Assembly (NCBI GenBank): GCA_964036195.1
Contig: OZ038457.1
Span: forward strand, 6,475,147 to 6,539,146
Length of the DNA stretch: 64,000 nt
Reading direction: 5' to 3'
Origin: Sphaerolaimus hirsutus
Taxonomy: Eukaryota; Nematoda; Chromadorea; Monhysterida; Sphaerolaimidae
The notes beneath the pieces are model-generated. The model was not told the DNA's origin, did no database searches, and saw nothing but the letters and a program-made list of their open reading frames with translations. Made by a program: the position numbers and the translations under genes. Every line of letters begins with the position of its first letter. Positions within the stretch are counted from its first letter, which is position 1. Positions 47,301-58,496 of this stretch are shown piece after piece.

Positions 47301-48561
47301 CTGAAAATCACTTGAAAAAGTGTCAAGTGAAAAAAACAGGCATATGTGCGTATCGGGCACGTGTGCGTATCAGGCCTGCCCCACAATGTACATCATGTAT
47401 TAATTGCTGAAAATTAGCATCGCAGCTACAAATAGACTACTTGATGTAGATATATGCGTATTGTTACCAGTTTTGGGTATGTAAAAGCCTAATATTCAGT
47501 ATTGTCCTTCGCGAAAAAATCCCCCCCCCCCGAGTGCAATTCGACATTACCGCGATCAACTTTTCACGACAGAAAACCCTTCACGAAAAACCACACCTCA
47601 CCACAATCGTTCCTTCCCTGCTGTGTGCTCTGTGAAATTTGAGCATCTGTTCGAACGGAAAGTCGCACACCACGTCCGAGTTCAGCACGAAGAACGGCTC
47701 CGGCGTGGACGCCAACAGCGAAGATGCCAAAGCCAATGGGCCAGCTGCGGGAACAAAAAAAAACTTGTTGGAATTGAGCTGTGAACATGACTAGGTTTTG
47801 TAATTGCGTACATAGTTGACACTTGTAAGTGGCTTTATATCGATTATCATATTTTTCCAATTGTCCACAATAGTGGAGTGGAACACTTTCATGCAAAAAA
47901 GTCAAAGCGCTTCATCGGAATCGAACCAGTGCCGAGGGGCTCATCCTCCAAAGAAATCGTGATCGTTATACCCAACTTGGCCTCCTCAGCTTTCATTTCC
48001 TGTTCAAGCAGCTCGGCTCTGTAGCTGACGGCTAACACGACTTCAGTCACGCCGGCCGCGGCTAAAGCCTCCACCTGCGACCAGATTCAATTGAAACGAA
48101 AGGTGCCCAACTCGCGGTAAGTATTTATGTATTATACTGTATGTGAAATTGCGCGCTTGCGTGCAAAACAATTCAAAATACCCAGCAAAGTACTAAAAAT
48201 TTGGCTGAGGGTTTTTTTAATGGTTTCATTGCGCTCGTCTTTTGAAGAAAAGTTTTTGGAAAAAAACACACGAAAAAACCGCTATACCCAACATTAATTT
48301 TCAGATTTTAGATACACCCGCATTTAATAAAAATAATTTATAAATAATGGCTGTCAAATATGTACATGTGGATGTCAAATCCACTAGCGCTTATGCACTT
48401 TTGAAATAAAACTCGTCAATTAAACTCCTCACCTGGTGCAGCAGCATGGGCTTGTTGGCGAATTCGACCAACGGCTTGGGTCGGGTCAATGTGAGTGGAC
48501 GTAGCCGTGTCCCGTAACCGCCCACAAGGATTAGGGCCTTTAATTCGCTCTTGGGCGCCAT
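44388..48561 (-). CDS. GMPPB: GDP-mannose pyrophosphorylase B (mannose-1-phosphate guanylyltransferase), 8 exons, 367 aa
   Basis: Exons: 48561-48433, 48074-47927, 47744-47602, 46829-46671, 46606-46528, 45765-45635, 45094-44970, 44577-44388. Phases close to 368 codons with stop (human protein 360 aa). It makes GDP-mannose from mannose-1-phosphate and GTP in the cytosol, for N-glycosylation, O-mannosylation and GPI anchors. Visible: nucleotide-binding [20 protein letters not shown] at residues 12-31, [73 protein letters not shown]. The left-handed beta-helix follows ([52 protein letters not shown]) and ends [16 protein letters not shown]. Complete and apparently functional. Its introns are not introner-type; they hold other MITEs. 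Confidence 0.96.
45828..46459. mobile_element. AAAAGTCGACAAGTCCA-word element in a GMPPB intron
   Basis: GAGGCGTCTAATTCTAAAAG and CTTTTAGAATTGGACGCCTC ends, an inverted-orientation copy of 39987-40621, within the intron between exons 46528 and 45765. GGACTTGTCGACTT recurs. Confidence 0.82.
46873..47540. mobile_element. ACCGTATTACGTCGAATTAT-ended element with a nested palindrome
   Basis: ACCGTATTACGTCGAATTAT at the left; the right end is truncated near GCGAAAAAATCCCCCCC. Inside, 46990-47390 is a palindrome with GATACGCACACGTGCCCGAT and ATCGGGCACGTGTGCGTATC ends. Its arms are TCAAGTGATTTTCAGATATG and centre near 47190. It lies in the GMPPB intron between exons 47602 and 46829. Confidence 0.75.
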
Positions 48562-49753
48562 TTTGGACAGCGGATTGACTATGCTAACGTCACCATGACA
48601 CCGTGGAAGATCGGGATACTTATGTGAAGTTGGCTTATGTCCAAGTTAGTATTTGGATACTGTAGAGAATTGTAGAACGAGCGTAAAAGACAGGATTGTC
48701 ATCCGAGTAAGCGATTCTTGCCGCAGAATGCGACCAAAGTCGCTAATTGCGGCGCACGCACTGGAATTCCGCATCGGTTCGCCATCGTTATACGCTGGTA
48801 TTTTTACGCGTGTATCAATAATCTGTTTTGGACAGCTGCCAACATCAGGGCCCTCCCCGCACAGTGGATGGTATTTGGATACATGAGTAAATTTATACAT
48901 TTAATGGTACAAAATTATACGGAGATTGATGATGATGTGTTTTGTTGGGGCTAATTACAAGTGGATATGCTGGAAGAAATACTACGCAAGTTTTGAGGCA
49001 TGTAACTTTTTCCTGACTTGTTTTTGTATTTGGTGCTGGGCAGTGTTCGTTAAGTTTTTCATCGAAAAAAATTTGCTCGCTGATTATAGTTTTCGTTTGC
49101 GATTTCTTTGGTCGTTTAATATTTCGTAAATTCTTTCGCAATATGCGACGTCTCTGGGCGAATCGACTGTGCGCGATTTTAGCGAATTTTTTGTTCGGTT
49201 CGGTTTGACTTTTTTTCGTAGTTTGAGTGGCGGACTGCATTTTTTTCTTTTCCCCTGTGCAGTTAGCTCTTTCAGTGCTGTGCACGCTCTGTTTGAACGA
49301 TGTAGACTTATCGGCATAGAAAAACGTATTTCTTCTAATAGAAGAGCGCCGTTCTATTTTTTTTTTAAATGGGTGAAACTAGTGCCAAAACCTGCCGTTC
49401 TATTCGAGGTGTCCTTCTATTGGAGGCATGCGTTCAATTAGAAGAAATACGGTATCCACTGAGACTTACTGTTATATCGAAAATCGATATCGAACATTTG
49501 GAGAAGAGATCCGATCAGCGAATATCGTGCGTTTCTCCGTAACTCAGTCCTTTATCGATCCATAAATCATTCTATTTCATTCTCCCTCGATGTTAGCCAT
49601 CACACGGATTTCCATTATGCAAATTTGACCATAACAGCATGCCATCACATGTGTTAAAAGACCCTACATTCATTTTTTGTTGTTGATTGATTAACATATT
49701 TACACCCACAGAAGCCATTCAATATCGTCTCATTTCTAAAATCTAAATCTAAA
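48562..49753. other. Intergenic region between GMPPB and the zinc-finger gene
   Basis: Divergent spacer of about 1.2 kb that must contain the 5' ends of both genes. At 49322-49453 lies an ACGTATTTCTTCTAATAGAA...TTAGAAGAAATACGGT element, related to those at 10211-10545 and 21093-21216. No other gene seen; the Phe-rich frame at 48926-49129 looks random. Confidence 0.5.
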
Positions 49754-51148
49754 ATGTCATTGAAGTGTGAAATGTGCAGTTTCCATGCATCGGATGCTTT
49801 GATTATGGATTTGCATTGCAGCATTTATCACACAATTGAGCATTATCATACGCTTTTTAAACAGGAGAAGCATCATGATGTCAAGAATAAAACCAGGGAC
49901 GAAATTAAATTAGCCCGAGACGTTTTTTTCGGGTAGCCCGATTTATCGTATCTGAGAGGGTATTTTCGTTGCTCGATTTAATGTGTTTCTGACAGGGGCA
50001 GTCCGAGGCACTGTAAAATCTCATGGCATGTAAAATACCCTGTAAAATGTCATGGCATGTAAAATATCCTTTGAAATGTAAAATGTCATGTAAAAGACCA
50101 TGTAAGGTATCATGTATGCAAATGTTCTTGTATCCAAATCTTACGTTTGGACATTTCGTTTGGGTTTCGATACAAGAACATAAGATTTGGATACTAGGAT
50201 AATATTTGGATACACATGACACTTTACAGGTGTTTTTGCATGGCACATGACATTTCACAGGGTCCGGGACTGTCACTTGGTATCCAGCGTGCACTGTACT
50301 CATGTAGACTGTCAGAAATACAGTAAATACGGCGGTCTGAAAGAAACATTGTTGGGCTAATTGAATTTTGTACCAGAAATGATGCATGCAGAGAATCCCA
50401 ATCTAGAGAAAATGAGCCTGCTAATGAGCTGAAAATTAGTGGGAAAAGTTTTCAGAGAAAGAGATCATCAGTTTGCACATTGTGCGACAAAGCATTTTTC
50501 ACGAAATATTTGCTGGAGCAACATATGAATGACAGGTCATTTTGGTGTTCATTTTGACAAATGTCTGAACAAAGCACCCTTTTGACCCGTTCCGAAAATT
50601 TGTTTGATGATTTTGAGTTTTAAAATGCAAAAACTTTTAAATTTGTAGTGCGATTATTCGACTTTTTGTGCCCCATCTCTAAATTTAAATACAGGCATGT
50701 TGCCAATTCATTCACACTGGATTCATCTGACAACCATATCAATTTACTTCTACATATCGACATATAAAACACCCCATGCAGGCACACGAGACTGAAACAA
50801 TTTCCATGCGATAAATGTACCTTCGTCGCTAGCCAAGCGGGCAACCTGCAAACGCACATGCTCACAAAACACAGTGACAAGCGTCACAGGTCACACGTCT
50901 GCTCACATTGCGATAGAGCATTCTTCACAAAGGGGCACCTCAAAGCCCACGTTGATTCAAGGCATTCTGTGTTCAGGATAGCGCACACCTGTGACGTCTG
51001 TGGCAAGGATTTTGCAACGAAAGGCATTCTCAAGACCCATGTCACACGTCATGGTGACACGTTAGTGTGTGCAGTTTTCCTAGTTTTTTTGACTATGACT
51101 TTAAAATGGTTGTTTGATAAATTTGATCACCAATCACGAAGGAAGTAG
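49754..51148 (+). CDS. C2H2 zinc-finger protein (about five fingers, model partly uncertain)
   Basis: Three coding pieces. 49754-about 49936 starts MSLKCEMCSFHASDALI with a C-x2-C-x12-H-x4-H finger. 50377-50535 has a basic/acidic linker, then CTLCDKAFFTKYLLEQ and HMNDR. 50782-51148 follows with three fingers: CDKCTFVASQAGNLQTH, CSHCDRAFFTKGHLKAH, CDVCGKDFATKGILKTH. The second and third pieces splice in phase (AG/GTCATT ... GCAG/G), completing the H-x4-H. The junction between pieces one and two does not close in phase and contains a reverse-oriented introner copy (49996-50276). The real first exon may therefore end elsewhere, for example at CATGAT/GTCAAG. The end may be a further splice at GACAC/GTTAGT. 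Expected nuclear DNA-binding factor; target unknown. Confidence 0.7.
49996..50276 (-). mobile_element. Introner-family element in the zinc-finger gene, antisense
   Basis: CAG/GGGGCAGTCCGAGGCACTG at the left, AGGGTCCGGGACTGTCAC/TTG at the right, arms with ATCCAAATCTTACG / TAAGATTTGGATAC. The donor-like end is on the minus strand, opposite to the host gene, so it should not itself define an intron here. Confidence 0.75.
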
Positions 51149-51187
51149 CTGCCGTAGCCGTTTGGATGATTGGTGCGAGAACCGCAG

Positions 51188-51258
51188 CCTGGTGGCAATC
51201 CCAAACTTTTGACACTTCGCATGACATAAGACATTTTACAGGGCCTGGAACTGTCGAA
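51188..51258 (+). mobile_element. Deleted introner remnant
   Basis: CTG/GTGGCAATCCCAAACTTTTG followed almost at once by the other end, CATTTTACAGGGCCTGGAACTGTC. The internal arms are gone. Confidence 0.6.
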
Positions 51259-51310
51259 GGTGTACCTGTGCTCATGTTTGCCCGGTGTTCATCGTGGCGG
51301 TGCCCGGCAA

Positions 51311-51735
51311 GGACGTATCCAGGGGGGGGGGCGGGGGGGGGGGGGCTGCAGCCCCCCCCCCGTTCCCGGGGTGAGACCAAAAAAATCGCGGGAAATGCGA
51401 CTTCTATACATTTTTCACGTTTTGTGCAAAATTTTTGCGCGCAAGCGCGCATTCACCCCCGCAAATCTATATTTATCAGTGGATCGGTCCCCTTAGGCAC
51501 AAATCCCTAAAAATTTCTAGCCCGTCGGCGTATATTTACATACATATACAGTGGTTTCAGGCACTGGCGCCAGCGCCAATGACGCCATGGCGTGGCGCCT
51601 ACGAATGACGCCAGCGCCATGGCGCTATTTCGTCACAGTATTGACAAAATTTTAGGGGGGGGGCTGAGCCCCCCCGCTCGCCGGGCTCCGTAAACAAGCA
51701 GCCCCCCCCCCCGCTCAAAAATCCTGGATACGTCC
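51311..51735. mobile_element. GGACGTATCCAGG-ended element with poly-G/C ends
   Basis: GGACGTATCCAGGGGGGGGG and CCTGGATACGTCC terminal inverted repeats, with GGCTGCAGCCCCCCC stem next to the left end. Nested at about 51549-51640 is a GGCGCCAGCGCCAATGACGCC-word block. Flanked by GCCCGGTG sequence. Confidence 0.75.
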
Positions 51736-51737
51736 GT

Positions 51738-52845
51738 GCTGCCCGGTGCTCATCGCACGATGAGCACCGGGCGGGGTGCGTCCATGAGCACCGGGCGGGT
51801 GCGTAGATGAGCAAACATGAGCAGCCAGATGAGCAGATAAATAAAGTGCAGTCGCAATTAACGATGGCAAAAAAAGATTGAAGACATTTTCGATGTTTTT
51901 TGGAATTTTCGAATTTTTATTTCACCTCTGGAAAAACACTTTTTCAAAAGATTCGGAAATTCAAAAATTCAAAAGTTAAATTCGAAAAAAAAATTAGGAA
52001 AAAATTCAAAAATTCATTCTAGAAAAAAACACTTAAAATTTAAAACTTTTTTTCTGGGGGGTTTGCCATCTTTAGTCGCAATGTAATGTGCAGTCGCATG
52101 TGTTGCAATGTACAGGGTGCGGCAATTGAGACCTGCACTCTAGATTTCGAAAAACTTGTCACTGGGTGGTCGGATTAACGTCAAATTGTAGGTCAACATT
52201 AACAACTACATAGGAAAGGATCCCTAAAAATATGGCTGCGATAGCTCCACTCGTTCTCAAGTTATTCATGCAAACGCGTAATTGTCACTTTACCACCACC
52301 CCGTGATAGGTTTCAAATGGGATCCACTTTTCGGGACCTGGATCGGGATTGGGATTGTTTTTTTTCTGTTCGGCAGACGCTTGCATAATTGGTTGTAAAG
52401 CAAGGTTGTAGTAAAGCGACAATTATTGGTATTTGCATGAATAACTTGAGAATGAGTGGAGCTATCGCAGCCATATTTTCAGGGATTCTTTCCTATTTAG
52501 TTGTAAATGTTGACCTAAAATTTGACGTTAATCCGACCACCCAGTGACAAGTTATTTGAAATCTAGGGCGCAGGTCTAAATTGCCGCACCCTGTATGTTG
52601 CCGCAGGGTGTGTGTGTGTATACGGCCATACGGGTGTACACATGTAAATATAATACAACGTGTATTCGTGTAATCGCGGTACTCGTGTATGGGGCGTCCA
52701 TGAGCACTGGGCAGATGCGTCGATGAGCACCGGGCGGGTGCATCAAGCCCGCCCGGTGCTCATGGACACACCCACCCGGTGCTCATCGTATGAGGGCACG
52801 ATGAGCACCGGGCAAAAATGAGCACCGGGCAAACATGAGCATGGG
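51738..52845. mobile_element. GAGCACCGGGC-word region containing a TA-flanked MITE
   Basis: GATGAGCACCGGGCGGG units at 51738-51835 and inverted plus direct units at 52688-52845 bracket an intervening 0.85 kb. Within it, 52113-52593 is a clean 481-bp MITE between TA dinucleotides. Its ends are CAGGGTGCGGCAATTGAGAC and AAATTGCCGCACCCTG, with arms TGTCACTGGGTGGTCGGATT / AATCCGACCACCCAGTGACA, as in Tc1/mariner-derived MITEs. Confidence 0.75.
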
Positions 52846-53553
52846 GTTTCAGCCGAACTGTCCTCTGCAGTCAATTTCAAATCATATGATTCTGATGTAA
52901 GATGAAAGCGTAAAATGATCTATTTACAAGTGTGTTTAGTTGTTTAAACGCATGTTTATTTCACATATTTATGGGGTTCAACTTCAAATTCTTCTTGTGA
53001 TGGTGTGCGAGTAGTAGCACTCAGCATATAAAGTGTAAGGCAGTTTATTATTGATATTGTCGTCATTATCGCTAATGTTGAACACCATTATATGGGATTG
53101 CGAGAATACAATGAAAAGTATCGTACATAATCAACTCCGTTCACGTTATATTCGTGCTGGTCAAATCAGAATCCAATCACTGAATGTTGATGGAAAACTC
53201 AAGCCAGACGGTTGAAATTATCAAAATCAACAAATCTTTTATGGACACATCGCGTTTGACGTTTTGAGTATTGCGTCCGCCACTGTTGACGATTGATTGA
53301 CGCAAATGATTCAGTGTGTTAAAAAACTATTGTATTATCATTATCATTCTTTTATTACAAACTCATGTTTTCATAACAGCTTTATCAGTTTGGGAAAGTT
53401 CGGTATTTAACTAGTGTGCGTCGGGCCTGTGCTTGAATATTATCTAGAAACGGTGTTAAAGTTACAGTTAAATATTCACCTGCAAAAATATTTCAACAAA
53501 TAGGAACATTGCATCACGGGTCTAATGAAATCTCGTGACCCATAGAAATCCAT
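52846..53553. other. Gene-free AT-rich stretch downstream of carboxypeptidase 1
   Basis: No gene or clear repeat boundary. A CTAGTGTGCGTCGGGCC end at 53409-53425 hints at a degraded CACACACTAGTT-type MITE. Confidence 0.4.
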
Positions 53554-56500
53554 CTAAAACGCGGGCACCCTGCCGCCCTTGCTTCTATTCTCAATATCCC
53601 TTAATTTGCCCCACATCGTCACCATCGCGGTGAACACTTCCTTGCCGGCCAGGGGCACCTGGGGGCAGTCCCAGACCTTGTAAAATGTCAAATGCCATGC
53701 AAAGTGTCAAAGGTCATGGAAAATGCCCTGCAAAATGGCAACCGAGTTTCTGGCAACCGAGGCAACCGAGGGCTTTTTCCATGACTTTTGACAATTTGCA
53801 TGACATTTGACATTTTACAGGGTCTGGGAGTGGCACCTGATTGGCGTCCGGCGCGAAGCCGGACAAACTTTGGACGCCATTTGGTCGTAATTCGATTGTG
53901 TAGGCATATGGGATGTTTAGTGTCCCACGAGCCCAATCGTCGCTGGCGCCGGCAGCGGGGTCTGTGCGATACTCTTTGGTTTGGAATTTTGACCGGGATT
54001 TTGTTGTACTGTAAGTCCAAATGCAAATGGAAAATTTATTTTTGCGACACTGGTAGTGCGGAATTTTTTAAAGCTAGCTTTTTCTTGAATTCCTTCCCGT
54101 TTTCATGAACGTTCTATGACTTTGTGGCGTAGAGTGAAAGTGAGTGCCGGCTAGTGATGGAAAAGCCCCAGAAACAGAACGCCAATCGCGCAGTGGCGCC
54201 ATTCAGAAAAAGGGGGCCAGGCGCTATTCGAAAAGGGCGCCAGTAGTGATGTTAAAGGCACCGGGAAAAATGGCACCGCACCGCACCGGCACCTTTGCCA
54301 ACGCATGGAAAGGGCACCTGGCACCCTGGGGCACCGGCCAGAAAATGGCACCACACCGGCACCGGTGCCATTCGGAAAAAATGGCACCGGCACCGGCGGG
54401 TTACCGGTGCTAGCACCGAAAGGCACCGCACCGGGCTGGAATTTCCGAAGTAAATATCGGGCAGTTACTCAGTGGCCACACCTTCGGAAGTGCATATTTC
54501 CATGAATTTTCAACCGATTTTGATGGTTGATTACTTAAAATGATCAGAATGATGTGGCGATCACTTTTATGAAGCAATTACAATGATTACAAATGAAAGA
54601 TAAGATTTTTAATTCACTAGAAAGCCCATGGCCACTATTGTCTACTGATCAGGAGTCGTTGCTGTACAGGGAATGGGACTATCTCTGTCATAAACTGACA
54701 ACAATTTTTGAGCAAAATGTAAGAGAAATCTAAAATCTAAAAATGATTTAAAATTCAACAAAATTTTAGATTCGCTCATCAGATCACATATCGAGTATAA
54801 TGGATTTCACAGTAGGTATATTTATTTGATGGGATATTTACAAAATAGGCAAAAAAATGGTTGGGTAATTATATCGCTGTTTTTTGAAATATGAAAAAGC
54901 ACATACTATGGACAGCATTGCACAGCACATGAAGCCTTGGCCGGTGCCTTTCCCGGTGCCTTTTACTTTGGCGCTGGTGCTAGCATTTTTGGCACCGGCA
55001 AAAAAATGGCACCGCACCGGCACCGGTGCTATTCTGAAAAAAATAGCACCGGCACCGGCATGGCACCCCTGAAGATTGCAATTGCTCCGCACCAGCACCG
55101 GTACTGGTGCCCTTCGGTGCCCAGCACCAGGGCACCGGTGCCCCGGTGCCTTTACATCACTAGGCGCCAGACGCCGCGGAAAGAGGGAGCCATGGCACCA
55201 CAGAAAAAATGTGTCGATGGCGCCATTACACCACTAGTGCCCTCCCATTTAAAAACAACCTCCCACTCACACAGATCAGTAGAGTCCATGGCATCATACT
55301 GAGCACCATCAACCGCAGTCATAGCGGCGGCGGCGGCCTCTGCCACCTCCATCATGTCGTCGTAGTTGGAGGGGCGCGCGTTGTACGCGTACCCGTACGG
55401 CACCAGCACCATCTGCCCGAACGAGTGGATGGTCAGGTAGAGGTCCACTTGGCCTGTGGGTGGGGTGGGAAAAGGGGTTTAAGTTGATGTGTTGTTGTTT
55501 TTTGCAAGGACTTTATTTTAATTTTTCTGGTTAATTTTGGATAAATCCTTATGTTTTTCGGGCTGTACAGTTTTATCATTTTCGGCTGTTTTTTACAACA
55601 ATGAAATTTAAGTGTAGCATTGTTGCATTTAACGTGCATTTTCAACCAAAAAATTTCGAATATACACGACAGAGTCTTGTTTCTCATGGTGGGATAAAAA
55701 TCCGAAAACTCAAAAAAAGAAAACTAGTAAAAACATTTTTAAATTTCTGATTGCCATCCTTACCTGCGATCGGCTGCAGCGCATTTTCCAGTGCCTTGGA
55801 TTCCGGTTCGGACATGGCGCTCGTCCCTCTGTAGTTCTCGGTACATGGATACGGCGACGCGCCCGCAACTACGATTTTGAACTCAGATTTATGGTAAATT
55901 TAGAGAGCGAAGTTAAGTTACCTATTGGGCAATCGTGCGCAAGGAAATACGGCACGCACCTACGTGCGTATGTTTGCCATTTTACCAGGCATTTTCCATG
56001 ACTTTGACACTTTGCATGACAGTTGACATTTTACAGGGTCTGGGACTGCCCCCAGACTGCAAAAGAACAAACAAAAGAAAAGTTTGCAAAAATCTCACCC
56101 CCATAGTGGAATCCGAAATTGCGGTTCAGATCGACGCCTTCCGCGCAACATATATAGCACCTAGTTGGCGCTCGATTCTTGCGCCAATAGCGATTCTGCA
56201 ATTTCACAATGGGCTTTAATGAAGTCTCATTTCATGTTGCAACATTGAAAAGTAGTCCACCCGACCCCAGTGCCCCAGGAGTAGACATATCCGTCTGGAT
56301 TGAGCGACGGCACGACGTACACGTCTGCGGTGTCGAGCAGCTCGTTGACGCGGCTGTCCTGCCGGGTGAGCAGCATCCACAGCACGTGCAGCACGGCGCC
56401 TGCGGTCACTCTTGGTGTAACTTTAAAATGTGTTTTTTTGCCGCTCCAGTTTCTGACCAGACTTTAGTGAGTGTGCGTTATTTGGACAAAAGTGCATTCG

Positions 56501-58496
56501 TACAACAGTAGCTATTGTACAAAAAAAGTGCTCATTAGTACAAAACGTGCTTTTGTACAATACTCATCCCGATTGTACAACACCTGTTGCATTTGTACAA
56601 CACATGTTGCATTCATACAACAAATGTCGCTTTTGTACAAATAATTGATGTTAGAGGTCATAGATCTTACAGGTAATAGATATGGCTTAGCGGATTATGA
56701 AGATGAAATTATTTTGAGTGAAAGTTCTTGATTTCCAGTATGGATGCAACTGTGGTAGAATAGTACTCGATGCTTCTGGCATTTAGAAATGCCAGCGTTG
56801 AAGTCAATTTCAATTGCGCTAAAATCAGCCACACTAAACCTGTGATGTGAAGAAATAGTGAAAAAAATTAAAATTTACAGTAGCACCATTTAAATGGTTA
56901 TTTATCAAGAAAGATTACACATAAAATATGGAACATTACTCACTTATTATATATAAGTATTCCACACAAACACAGTGTGAAAGTGACCTCTGGTGCTCCT
57001 ATCGGCACTCATAAAGGCATCAAAGTTCATGGGTGATCCCATGCTGCTTTGGCAATATAGTCTTTGCTTTTACAGGATCTGGCCGCTTCAAATTTTTTGA
57101 TCTTGATCAAAGCTATGATGTTCCGCCTTAAATTTGTTCTTTGTCTAACATTACATTTATATGATGGCATTATATTTATGATGGATGCATTCTTATGTTG
57201 TACAAAAGCGACATTTGTTGTACAAATGCAACATGTGTTGTACGAATGCGACAGGTGTTGTACACACGGGATGAGTGTTGTACGAAAGCACGTTTTGCAC
57301 TAATGAGCACTTTTGTTGTACAATAGCTACTGTTGTACGAATGCACTTTTGTCCTAATGGGATATCCCCCACTTTAGTTTCCGGTTACGTCGGAAATAAC
57401 GCGCTGTATTTATGTGAATACTGTCTATATACGGTCTTGATTCGCAAGCATGCCTAAATGAACAATAAAACTTCCACCCAAAACGAATCTGACCAACCGG
57501 GGGCGATCCACTCGCGCGCGTGTATGTTTCCGTCCAGGAATATTGCCCTTTTGTCTGCTCTATTACAACCGCCCGATGTTATCTGCGTATCAAGGTCGCT
57601 ATATTTTATTGATGATTAAGGTAATTCATCGTGTTGCAATCAAAAAAGTTGTCTGTAAAAAAACAGACCTTTAACATGTAAATATCCCTGCCTTCATGTG
57701 ATTTGCCAATCACCTGTTTGGTAACCTGACCTCCAAATTGTAAAGTGGCCTGGCTGATAAAATTCTCAATCTAAAAATAAAAAATATTCATTCAATTTTT
57801 GCTTTGTGCCGAATAAAAATAGTAGTCTGGCAAATTTTACAAACCTCGTCATATTTGTAGTATTTCGCAGTGTTAAAATCATTCAAATCATCACCCGGCA
57901 GAAATTTTCCAGTGGATTTAGTCAGAGATAAGCGCATGCGGCGATTAGAAAGTAGGCGGTCCTTTCTAATTGTAAAGGTGTCAATTTCCGCCTCTCTCAA
58001 CTTGATTGCAATTGCTGACAGGTCCTTCAAGTCAGCGTGCACAGCGATGCTATTTTTGGCCGTGTGAAAGATGTCCAGTAACTGTGTGGCGTGTGACTTT
58101 TTTCAAAAGTTACATATACCGCATTTCCTCTAAATAACGCCCCCCCCCGGTTAGCGTCAATACTTGTCAATAATTTTCATGTAGTCATTAACTTTAAAAT
58201 TTCTGTAGCCAAAATTTGTTAGATGGTTTCAGCTTTAGGACAAAAAATCTGACCGAAATATCGGACTATTTCACTCACACTTTCGTAAGCGTCTAGTATC
58301 TGATGTACAGCTTCCTTCTGTGTAGGCTGCACGTTGATAACCATCGTTCCAGCGCTGAATTTGTGAAATTTTTAGGTTCCTCTATTTGATATGAGATGCT
58401 CAATAAGAAAAGGACTTACTTGACGGTTTGATTGGAGGCGATAATGCACTGCGCTAACGCGCCGAACAGCACCAACAGCAGAGCGGACATATTCAT
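53554..58496 (-). CDS. M14A zinc carboxypeptidase (pro-carboxypeptidase A/B type), 11 exons, 441 aa
   Basis: Exons: 58496-58420, 58354-58279, 58081-57845, 57770-57669, 57582-57498, 56399-56266, 56195-56099, 55868-55764, 55453-55271, 53961-53837, 53658-53554. Phases close to 442 codons with stop. MNMSALLLVLFGALAQCIIA is a signal peptide. An activation segment follows (VHADLKDLSAIAIKLREAEI, SNRRMRL), then the catalytic domain: VIGKSHEGRDIYML, zinc ligands in GNIHAREW, VVPSLNPDGYVYS, NRYWRKNRAP, GVDLNRNFGFHYG, zinc His in YLTIHSFGQ, catalytic Tyr region YPAAGASDDWARG and catalytic Glu in YTIELRP. It is a secreted zymogen removing C-terminal residues; residue preference not assigned. Intron 10 is exactly one introner. 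A paralogue lies just upstream in the same orientation. Confidence 0.94.
53659..53836 (-). mobile_element. Introner forming the whole of carboxypeptidase-1 intron 10 (178 bp)
   Basis: On the minus strand: exon GACGCCAATCAG / GTGCCACTCCCAGACCCTGTAAA ... CAAGGTCTGGGACTGCCCC CAG / exon GTGCCCCTGGCC. CAG is duplicated. Arms hold ATGTCAAATGTCATGCAAA and GCATGGCATTTGACA. Splicing joins FAPDANQ to VPLAGKEVF. Confidence 0.93.
54152..55237. mobile_element. Nested word elements (GGCGCC outside, GGCACC inside) in carboxypeptidase intron 9
   Basis: Outer ends CTAGTGATGGAAAAGCCCC and CCACTAGTG with GGCGCC words. Inner element 54244-55162 has ends TAGTGATGTTAAAGGCACC and GGTGCCTTTACATCACTA, with GGCACCGCACCGGCACC words in both arms. 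Between the arms (54450-54930) is AT-rich sequence. The two layers share end sequence and layout but use different words. Confidence 0.7.
55975..56055 (+). mobile_element. Truncated introner copy in carboxypeptidase intron 7
   Basis: Only the right half is present: ATTTTACCAGGCATTTTCC through CATTTTACAGGGTCTGGGACTGCCCCCAG. It lies antisense to the gene, inside an otherwise normal intron. Confidence 0.65.
56472..57362. mobile_element. TTGTACAA-word element in carboxypeptidase intron 5
   Basis: GGACAAAAGTGCATTCGTAC at the left and GTACGAATGCACTTTTGTCC at the right. Inner arms of about 150 bp repeat GTACAACACxTGTTGCATT words in inverted orientation. The interior is AT-rich without a transposase-like frame. 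Confidence 0.85.

Noticed and set aside
51166..51510. Gly/Pro-rich frames on both strands
   Set aside because: They cross the poly-G/poly-C ends of a GGACGTATCC-ended transposon.
54144..54505. Possible prokaryotic or viral insert suggested by GC-rich frames
   Set aside because: The GC content comes entirely from GGCACC/GGCGCC words in nested repeats.
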